Shown here in pieces: positions 19,871-26,844 of a stretch of DNA of 26,844 nt. Source of the stretch: Gnetum montanum (Eukaryota > Streptophyta > Gnetopsida > Gnetales > Gnetaceae); the NCBI GenBank assembly GCA_015680685.1, contig MNCI01009442.1, forward strand, positions 6,094 to 32,937, read 5' to 3'. Below the pieces are notes generated by a model. It was not told the origin of the DNA and searched no databases. It was given only the letters and a program-made list of their open reading frames with translations. The translations under genes were made by a program, and so were the position numbers. Numbering within the stretch: position 1 is the stretch's first letter; each line of letters starts with the position of its first letter.

Positions 19871-20979
19871 ATTTATTAACAATTTTTAAAGTATTATTAT
19901 TTATCTTTTTAATGGTCCAAAACATTTAGCTTTTGCTAAGCACATAATAAGTCTTCCATTTGTTTTTTGCTTTTTCATTCTTTGTATCTAGTTTGTTTGC
20001 TATAATGGGAGAGAGAATGGAATTCTTCACAAAGCTTAAGAGTAGTGTGAAGCAAAAAGTTATTTTCAATAGCTTAAGTTGATAAAGAAAAATAAGTAGT
20101 TAGGACAAAAGTAAAAGTTGTTGGAGCAAGACCAAAATTATTTTATGGACTGAACTTAGTTCAATGAGTCACTTACATTTCTCACTTTTATTTGGTACCT
20201 TACCAAGTAGACTATAGCTCTAATAGGAAGACCAGAAACACAAACACAAACTACATCATGTTAATCACTTGTTTACGCTCATGCAATTAATCTACTGTAT
20301 CAACTACCTTTCATGAAATCATTATAGTGATTATTTAGACTATATTGCCTTACATTAGTCTCATATTCATCCTTATACCATTGTTTGCTACCATAGCCAT
20401 GGTGAAAAATTGAGGTGTTTAAAAGATGTAATGTGATGGATGCCATTTACATAGGTAAGCAATAATGTGTGGGGGGATGTGAAACCTTGAAAAAAGCTTT
20501 ATTATTCAAAATAGAGAAACACATACACATGTAGCATTTGACAAACCAGATAGAAAGGGTAAAAAATACATAAGTAGCATATAATAGAACAAATAGAAAT
20601 AACATGAAAAAAAAAGATTCAACGGATTTGGGAATACCTACTTAGGAATTCATCGTTACAATCATGCCAATAACAAAAGAAAGAAGCACCCCTTCAGAAA
20701 TTTACTTCTTACCAAAGATTGACTATAATTAGAATAAAGAAAGAATCAAATGAAGTAGATTTTTTTTAAAAAAAAAAAGAGCTTAGGGATTGTGCTAAAT
20801 AAGGTTACTTACATTAGAGCCTATATCACTCATAAATCTGAACCACGGCTACAAAATATGAATCAGTTGATTAATCTCTAGCTTGGGATATAATTTGGAA
20901 ATAGACAAGGTAGAAGATTTACCATTTCTTTGTAATATTATATTTTGTTTTCAAAAAAATGATATTGCATTTGCATTTC
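19871..20979. other. AT-rich DNA, no gene seen
   Basis: Probable leader or LTR region of element 2 or older repeats. A weak minus-strand PBS-like word (TGGCATGATTGTAACGATGA, plus about 20650-20669) resembles the element 1 PBS but is too degraded to assign. A T/A block with hairpin potential lies at 20761-20780. Confidence 0.35.
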
Positions 20980-21838
20980 TAAATATGGGGTAGTTGACAT
21001 TCCCTAGTGTAGTTGACATTTAGGGGTAGTTTTAGAAGTTCAGTACAATGATGTTTGGACTCCCAATGGTCTAAATTGCTAGCGTTGTGGGTGGCTATTG
21101 ATGATTGGCAAGTTTTGCCATTGTTTGGACTCCCCAAAAGGTTTAACAACATGCTTTCAGTGGTGACTACATTAGGCTAGCAGGCCCCAATGTAGTCACA
21201 AGGAGTGGATGAGTTCATGGGATTTCCAGGGTTGAAACAAAGTGGGGTTTGAAGTTGGGTGACATGGGGATAGGGTTCTAGTCATTCTAGGTCAAATTTG
21301 GGCAATTTTGAGTTGTTCATTGTTGATTTTTGTTACCACATTTTCCCTCCCCATTGGGACTATGCTGGCCCAATGTAGTCTTGCATGGAAAATGAATTTT
21401 CACAAGTTTTGGAGCTCAATTGACCATGCTAATGGACTACCAAGGTCACTGATGTTGCTAGCTAGAATTTTAGTGCCAAAATTGTTAGTTTTCATCCCTG
21501 TTTGGATCTTGGATTCCCAAATACCATGGAACTACACTAAGCATGTAGTTCCTAGTGTAGTTAAGGGATTTGGATGGAAAAATGATGAAAAAAGGATGAA
21601 TCTTGGCTCTTTTCGCAAGGTTCTAGGGTCTAGGCATGCTCTAGCAAGGTTCTAGGTCTTTCTCGGAGTCGATTTGGGCAATTTTGACCACTTCCAATTG
21701 GACTACACATGGCATGGGCAGTCCCAATTTTTCATCTGCATGGTTAGGTTGACAAAGTTGGAAAATTTGAGTTTCACTACCAAAATTGACTCCAATGGGC
21801 CCCACGACTCCTAAAAGTGCACTTTCACCCTTTACTCT
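20980..21838. other. Internally repetitive noncoding DNA
   Basis: Recurring words include TAGTTGACATT (20990s and 21010s), TGTTTGGACTCCC (about 21052 and 21123), CCAATGTAGTC, and TTTGGGCAATTTTGA after a TTCTAGGTC word (about 21275-21310 and 21650-21690). This is LTR-like composition. The open frame at 21308-21655 matches nothing and overlaps these repeats. Confidence 0.4.
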
Positions 21839-22284
21839 ATCACATGGAACATGGGTGACAAAAATGCATCGGAGGCAATGTTTAAGCTAATGCCACAAGG
21901 CCCTCATTCTGATGATTTCTATGAGATTAGCCTACAAGAAGCCCCACGGACCAACAAGTTGGTTGCATCCTTGTGAGAAACCCTTGGTGGTGACGATTAT
22001 ATGTTATTGGCTTATACTGCCATGTTCCGAATGCAAATTTATGTATTCTGCAAAAGCATATGTCGTTCCCTTATAAGAAAGTTAGAAAAAAAGATATACA
22101 TCTTTAAGGTGTCCGTGCTCTACTAGGATAGCAAAAGGGAGCTGTGGTAGTTGCCTTCAATTTCATGCACAGAATATCTTGTTTTTGTAAACTCTGTTTT
22201 TTTGTTACCAACACTATGAGAAAAAGACGAAAAATGAACATGCAAACGGAATTCTGTGGAGGGTTGCTACATTTGCTAATGTGA
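21839..22284 (+). pseudogene. Inositol polyphosphate 5-phosphatase-like fragment (plant 5PTase11-like), broken
   Basis: Reads ITWNMGDKNASEAMF, DDFYEISLQEAPRTNK, then TGA (21974), ETLGGDDYMLLAY and FRMQIYVFCKSICRSL. A frameshift near 22090 is followed by VRALLG, TAG, QKGAVVVAFNFMHRISCF. This follows the N-terminal catalytic order of plant type-II 5-phosphatases: T-W-N-M, (G)LQEAP, a GRKKGAVA-type motif, then the C-x-x-x-H region, here degraded to CKLCFF. These enzymes remove the 5-phosphate from phosphoinositides or inositol phosphates. Three stops and one shift make it a pseudogene, and the C-terminal half is absent. The segment has no intron, which could mean a processed copy or one large exon. 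Confidence 0.6.
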
Positions 22285-22482
22285 ATTCAAAGGTAAAGGC
22301 GTATGACTTGCATTAGTGATATTAAAGCCTTGGAACACGGGCCAGTAAAGGCAATTCTTGACTTCGAGGCTGCCAGTGATAGCAACACCACCACTGACGA
22401 CAATAACAACGACATAGAAGCCAATAACGTTGGAGATTGGTGGGAATTCTACCATTGCAAAACGTCGNCAAACGTGACGGGG

Positions 22483-22606
22483 CCCTGCTCTCATGTCTCA
22501 TCACACCAGAGAACCCTGCGCTCATGTCTCATCACACCAGAGAACCCTGCGCTCATGTCTCATCACACCAGAGAACCCTGCTCTCATGTCTCATCACACC
22601 AGAGAA
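22483..22606. repeat. 31-bp tandem repeat, four copies
   Basis: Units at 22483-22513, 22514-22544, 22545-22575 and 22576-22606 (CCCTGCTCTCATGTCTCATC start). They differ only at the CTGCTC/CTGCGC position. A period of 31 is not a multiple of three, so overlapping open frames across it in all phases are artefacts. One undetermined base (N) lies just upstream at 22468. Confidence 0.95.
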
Positions 22607-23280
22607 GCAACAGCGCCTGTATACATTCGCATGCGGCTGACGTAATTCGCATGACGATGATGATGATATTGCACAAGTTATCGTCCAAGCCGACCACTAC
22701 TGCGATGCAGCCAAAGCGCATACCTTTGTTGCAGCCACAGAGGCCCCTTCCCAGCCACGCCATGAATGAACTACGCTGTAATTATATTTTGTCTCTCGTT
22801 TTATTTTTTGCATTCGTGGGCACTCGCAACTTGATTCCAAAAACTTGTTCCTTGGTTTTGCGTTAATAAGGTTACGTTGCCTCCATGTGCAAGTAGATCC
22901 CGGGAAAGTTGATAATGAACTGGTTGGAGAAAAAATGACGGTATTGTGTTTTAACTATTGGTAGCTTTTTCAAGGGCAAACGTGCTTTGTAAATGCTGAA
23001 CACCAAAGCATAAGCATTTCCGTGTAAATTAGCCTCCAGCAGAGATTGAGCACTGTTTTGTGGTGAAATAAATCAAATGACAGGGTAAGGTTGCAATTTC
23101 TCAAATACAATTAATTGATTTCGATCTTTAAAATTGTTAAATGACACCCATGTAATCACGTATACGTTTCAAATCACAAGAACCAAGTTTGAATAATGAT
23201 GTGGCAGAGCGAAAAATAATAGAATTGAAACTTTGGTCGTCTCCTTCAGCGTACGGGCGGTATCCCAAGTTGGCTTGGCT
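22607..23280. other. Low-copy DNA, no supported gene
   Basis: Higher GC than the retrotransposon block and few repeats. The plus frame open to 22866 after the 31-bp repeat has no recognisable domain. It may be the distal promoter of the AP2-like gene. Confidence 0.35.
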
Positions 23281-23299
23281 TGGCATGGCATGGCATCCA

Positions 23300-23501
23300 T
23301 CCCCGCATTTGTGCTGCATCGCAAGCCAGCTAGACTTTTCGGATTTATTGCCAGCCAAGCCGGTTAGACTTTTTGCATTTGTGCTGCCTGGCAACCATTT
23401 CGCATTTGTGCTCCCCCTGCATTTGTGCCACTGTGCTCCTTCCGCATTTGTGCTGCCTGGCAAGCCAAGTAGACTTTTCATGGTCGTATCACTATATATA
23501 T
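23300..23501 (+). promoter_or_regulatory. Promoter of the AP2-like gene: repeated 9-mers and TATA box
   Basis: GCATTTGTG occurs five times (23305, 23375, 23402, 23419, 23444) and TAGACTTTT three times (23331, 23365, 23470), with GCAAGCCAG-type words between. A TATATATA box at 23494-23501 lies 53 bp before the ATG at 23554, giving a start site near 23525-23530. The cluster could bind a factor cooperatively or simply be the result of local duplication. Confidence 0.55.
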
Positions 23502-23553
23502 GCACCCTGGTTAATGGAGCTTCTTCACAAGCACTTGAATTCTAATTTGAAAA

Positions 23554-24649
23554 ATGGTGGAGGATAGAGAAATGAGAGAGGCAGCTTTTGCCCTCAGAAG
23601 AATGACAGGTTCCCGCTGCGGAGTATATCCTCATATAGAAAGGAAAAAGTTTGAAGTAAAAGTGAGGTATGTCGAATTCCAATTCCAAGTGCAAATTCTG
23701 ATATTACGTTGTTTCTGCTATTATTATGCTGTTGTGTACTTGCAGGGATAACAGGAGTTCATCCTCGACCAGAGATATTGTGTGGTTTGGTAATTATTTG
23801 TAACTCGAATTTAGCTTTGGAGCTTTCCGTCCTGCTTTTATTCCGGTGAACATAAATCTGTGGCAGGATATCACGGGTGTGAGGAAGCTGCGGCGAGGAT
23901 CGCAGACATAGCTATTATAGTAATGAGCGACTGGACGGCTGAAAATCCAGATCCTTCCACTGTGAGTCTCAGCTATCGCTTAGCTGATTATGATCTTAGG
24001 TACATCTGGCTTGATTGCATAAACCGAAATGCAATGCTATCAGTCCGCGCTTCTTTCTTTCTTTCATTTTTTGGGTTAATCATTACGACGCACTCGCTTT
24101 GCATTTCTACTGTACGCTGCCTGAACAAGTTAAAAGCTATTTTGATGTCATCTTTGTTCACCGGGACCAAGTTCGATAGGCATTGGCTTTTCAGGAGTCT
24201 GGAAAATATTGATCTACTCTTTGAAATTCCATGCAGAAAAGAGAGACGTTAGGAGTGGAATTTTAAAGCCCTTAATTCAATTCTTTCTTCTGCACACACC
24301 CAGAAAAAACGCTGTTTCTTCATATGTAAACTGTAAAAAGACTGTTTCTGACTTTGCCAGGGTTTTCTGTTGCAGCTTAGGGCTATGCCAAAAGATAAAA
24401 TGATTGGTGCACTAAGAAGCCAGGCCAAGGAAAATTACAGAGGGTGTGCACAGGTGAGATAAAGATTCCATGGTCTTGCACACATAATTATAAGTATATC
24501 CAAAATTGCTTTATCTATTATATCCAAAATTGCTTTATCTATTATGTCCCTTGTGGATACAGGGTTTAGTTGCCTATGCTAGGGATGATCTTAAGCAAGC
24601 TATAAGACGTTGGCAGTCAGAAATGCACGAGAAACAAAGATTTTCATAA
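23554..24649 (+). CDS. Small AP2/ERF-like domain protein, five exons, 138 residues
   Basis: Proposed exons: 23554-23666, 23746-23789, 23867-23961, 24376-24453, 24563-24649 (TAA 24647). All four introns (79, 77, 414, 109 bp) are GT-AG with good sites: AG|GTATGT, G|GTAATT, CT|GTGAGT, CAG|GTGAGA, and acceptors TTGCAG, GGCAG, TTGCAG, TACAG. Phases 2, 1, 0, 0 join without a stop. Residues about 19-72 resemble the AP2 DNA-binding domain: GVYPHIERKKFEVKVRD (strand region), a Ser-rich loop, then IVWFGGY and EEAAARIADIA (the WLG and EEAA(R)AYD helix). The tail (LRAMPKDKMIGALRSQ, LKQAIRRWQSEMHEKQ) is basic and helical with no known motif. The family is usually nuclear transcription factors. Most ERF genes lack introns, so two introns inside the domain are unusual. 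It could be a degenerate or regulatory short form. Expression is unproven. Confidence 0.6.
24495..24542. repeat. 24-bp tandem duplication in intron 4
   Basis: TATATCCAAAATTGCTTTAT plus CTAT, two identical copies (24495-24518, 24519-24542), lying between the exon 4 donor and the exon 5 acceptor. Confidence 0.95.
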
Positions 24650-24702
24650 CATTCTGCATCAGAAATACACGAGAAACAAAGATTTTCATAACATTCTGCA
24701 TC
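24619..24702. repeat. 42-bp tandem duplication covering the AP2-like stop codon
   Basis: Copies 24619-24660 and 24661-24702 differ by one base (ATGCAC/ATACAC). Copy one contains the last codons and the TAA of the AP2-like gene, and copy two repeats them in the 3' untranslated region. Confidence 0.95.
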
Positions 24703-24740
24703 TCTCTTATTCTCTATAGCCGGTCTCTCCGTTGCTCGCT

Positions 24741-24856
24741 TGTTTCGAGAACCCCATTTCTGTTGTCAAGATACTTCGGTGTTGCTTGTTTCTGTTGTTT
24801 CTGGAACCCCATTTCTATAACTCGGGGTCGCTTGTTTTTCTTGTTTCAAGAACCCC
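24741..24856. repeat. Dispersed short repeat, three copies
   Basis: TGTTTCGAGAACCCCATTTC-type word at 24741-24761, 24796-24816 and (truncated) 24842-24856, each preceded by GCTTG-like sequence. It falls in the probable 3' untranslated region of the AP2-like gene. Confidence 0.8.
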
Positions 24857-24959
24857 TCTGGGCAAGACCATTCAAGACGTACGTATTGCTGTTATGTTCT
24901 TTTTTGCTTCCCCAAGTTAAAGTATATATGATCCACTAAAGAAAAGAGTACGTGCCCTG

Positions 24960-25663
24960 CTGGCGGACTAAGGAATCAACCTATGCACGGATTTGAACGT
25001 AAACGACTTTAGGTCAACGTGATATGATTCTGGATTCTTGGGCCCGCTTTCAATCGGGTTTGTTTGTCCGTTTGTGTGTTCCTCCCGCCATGCGACGTTG
25101 AAATAAGTGATAAGTAATAAAAGCGTTGCATGTCACTCACGCCATCATCGCCATACATTCCCTTCCATATACATGCAAGGCCATGATGAAAATATTCCCT
25201 TCCATAGCAGCATGGCTTGCATAAAAACCAATGGATCCCTAAAGTAAAATCGTACCTGAAAATATGGCTGGTACCAGTTATACATAACTACCGGTAATGT
25301 AAGTAAAACTCTCAATTATTCAATGTTTAAATAGTGGGGAGAATCACAGTAAATCTGCAAGTCAGCTATATTAAGTCATAAAAATAATACTTAAATATAT
25401 TAATTTTTTTGTCAAAATAAGGTTTATTATAAAAGTGGTGTCAACTCCGGGTCAGGAAGACTTCTGACCCAGCAAGTAATTGTTAAATCTGTGATTTATA
25501 GCCGACTTGGAAAACTATGTCATTATAATAAGTCTGCAACTATATGTCAAAACTTAAAAACCAGAAATAATGGAGCCAATCTCTACACTACTTTGGAGAC
25601 AAACTTCTATTTTTCAATATGTTCATCTCCCACCTTGTTTTCCTTTAACAATTGCAAACTCCT
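24960..25663. other. Low-copy DNA with a hairpin, no gene seen
   Basis: Contains GGGTCAG (25449-25455) and CTGACCC (25464-25470) as a perfect 7-bp inverted repeat with an 8-base loop, and a 13-bp word ATTCCCTTCCATA twice (about 25157 and 25194). No coding signal was found on either strand. Confidence 0.4.
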
Positions 25664-25846
25664 CACATTCACTAGGATTCTAGTTACTGTAACTTAAATA
25701 TTTCTTCTTCCCTCACGATGTTTTAAAGGGTAATTTTATATTTGTGAATTCCCTCAGGATGTTTTAAAGGGTAATTTTATGTTTGCAGAGAATTCACATT
25801 CACTAGGATTCTAACTACTGTAACTTAAATATTTCTTCTTTCCTCA
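25664..25846. repeat. Interleaved direct repeats of 52 bp and 30 bp
   Basis: A 52-bp unit starting CACATTCACTAGGATTCTAG occurs at 25664-25715 and 25795-25846. A 30-bp unit CCCTCACGATGTTTTAAAGG and onward occurs at 25710-25739 and 25751-25780. The order A-B-B-A' suggests stepwise duplication. Confidence 0.9.
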
Positions 25847-25998
25847 GAGAATTTCTTCTAATCAACTACCAATCCGGTAGCTATGGCTGTGTAATTTGCA
25901 TGTCTTTTCTTACGTTGCAAGAAATTTAATTTTCCTTTATGTAATTTTTAATTCCCATTTTTATTAGAGGCCCAACATAAAAAGGTGCCCTTGCGGCA

Positions 25999-26060
25999 AC
26001 ATGAGCAGCCGTGCCTACATCAATCACATGAGCAGCCGTGCAGCCGTGCGTACATCAATG
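25999..26060. repeat. 27-bp repeat with a nested 9-bp repeat
   Basis: ACATGAGCAGCCGTGC at 25999-26014 and 26026-26041, each followed by TACATCAAT. In the second copy the CAGCCGTGC word is itself doubled. Confidence 0.85.
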
Positions 26061-26844
26061 TCCTGTGTCACTTTGTGAAGTGTATAATTCACGGAGTATT
26101 TCATCTTGTTCACTTTACGTTGTCCTTGATGATATTGTTTGTTTGTTGCTAATAGCCGCCTTGTCTGACTTACTTAGTAACTCAAAAAGGAGGACAACGG
26201 AACTTCAGCATTCAAGAAAATAAGAAGAAAAGACGTTGCGAGCAGTGTCCCACCTCAAACTGTTTTCAGATTCCCTTCCGATTTCGATGATAGCGTTTTC
26301 AGATTCCCTTTCCATTTCGATGATAGCGAACTTAGTGTTATTAAAACGCAGCCTTGCCTCGTTTGAACATGGTCCCACGTGTTGTTGACTGTGTGTGCAT
26401 GGTTTGAGCCACTTAAATCAGGAAAGCACAAAGATTTCCATTGCATGTGATACATGATGCTCATACATACCATCCCTTTTTTCCGGAAAGAAGATTCCAA
26501 GGCGCACGTAGCCTTCGTTTACATTACCCGTGGAAAAACAAAATGTAATGGATAGTTAAATTGCTTTTACTCTTGTGCGTGCTTTGTGGGGAAGATTGCG
26601 ATGAAATTAAAATTTTGTTGCTTTTACTCTTGTGCGTGCTTTGTGGGGAAGATTGCGATGAAATTAAAATTTTGTTCAACAACAAAAAATTAGGAAAATA
26701 AAACCCTATTAATTTGAGCGTGTAGCTGCAAAAGATGTTATATTTTACATTTACAAAGGATTGAAGTTGGTTACAAATGGATTTTATTAAAAAAACCAAA
26801 TTCGTGTATGAGGTTTTGACTCACTTTCAAGATGAACACAACAT
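26061..26844. repeat. Window end: 33-bp and 57-bp tandem duplications, no gene seen
   Basis: 33-bp units at 26262-26294 and 26295-26327 (GTTTTCAGATTCCCTTTCCA type) and 57-bp units at 26561-26617 and 26618-26674 (TTGCTTTTACTCTTGTGCGT start, identical by eye). Open minus frames over them only translate the repeats. No coding family recognised. Confidence 0.85.

Noticed and set aside
20650-20669. PBS-like word for the right end of the long gypsy element
   Set aside because: Only a partial match to the element 1 PBS, about 1 kb from the gag, and no adjoining LTR could be matched.
21308-21655. 115-codon open frame on the plus strand
   Set aside because: Lies in internally repetitive DNA, shows no family motif, and stop-free runs of this size occur by chance.
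22303-22866. 187-codon open frame on the plus strand
   Set aside because: Much of it translates the 31-bp tandem repeat, it contains an undetermined base, and no domain is recognisable. The first 55 codons (ALEHGPVKAILDFEAAS) look protein-like but are not enough to call a gene.
23137-23505. 122-codon open frame on the minus strand with GSTNA repeats
   Set aside because: It is the reverse reading of the promoter 9-mer repeats and overlaps the TATA box of the AP2-like gene.
23860-24252. 130-codon single-exon reading across exon 3 of the AP2-like gene
   Set aside because: A strong GTGAGT donor at 23962 and phase agreement with exon 4 favour splicing. The read-through part has no domain.
1-26844. 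CRISPR arrays, tRNA or rRNA genes, bacterial operons, DNA transposon ends
   Set aside because: Tandem repeats here have no spacers. No tRNA-like box pair or rRNA sequence was seen, and no terminal inverted repeats of a DNA transposon could be supported.

Overview
This is a plant nuclear window, AT-rich and dominated by old LTR retrotransposons, with short islands of gene sequence between them. The plant assignment rests on Ty1/copia and Ty3/gypsy (Tat/Athila-like) polyproteins, an initiator-Met-tRNA primer site, a pectin methylesterase inhibitor gene, an AP2-like domain gene with GT-AG introns, and an inositol 5-phosphatase fragment. The repeat age and loose spacing suit a large plant genome such as a gymnosperm, but the species cannot be fixed from the sequence. 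There is no prokaryotic feature, CRISPR array or RNA gene that I can support. Layout: 1-3949 is AT-rich DNA with one gene-like but decayed island (about 541-1500) and a 33-bp tandem repeat. A PMEI gene starts at 3950 and is cut at 4234 by a complete Ty1/copia element (4235-9101; LTRs, TATA, PBS, gag-pol, PPT, imperfect 5-bp target duplication). The PMEI reading frame resumes exactly at 9107 and ends at 9402. From 9403 to about 11230 I see no gene. Fragments of Ty3/gypsy elements follow. A proline-rich gag piece lies on the plus strand (11230-11520). A second element lies on the minus strand with gag (12684 to 11520), PBS (12800-12817) and LTR (about 12819-13669). A longer minus-strand element carries integrase, RNase H, reverse transcriptase, protease and gag between about 14000 and 19560. 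The right end is low-copy: a broken type-II inositol polyphosphate 5-phosphatase-like fragment (21839-22284), then a small five-exon gene (23554-24649) whose spliced product of 138 residues carries an AP2/ERF-like domain, with a TATA box and a promoter built from repeated 9-mers. The best observations are these. The copia element split a PMEI gene, and the gene's later nonsense codons are all of the CAG-to-TAG type. The copia polyprotein keeps one frame over 3.97 kb with ten nonsense codons, none of them TAA, all explicable by C-to-T or G-to-A changes. Integrase catalytic aspartates became asparagine in both retroelement superfamilies. Two gypsy elements are joined through one LTR, and an inverted gag piece sits beside them. 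The AP2-like gene is previously easy to miss because its longest exon is 113 bp. The last 4.5 kb is full of young 24-57 bp tandem duplications.
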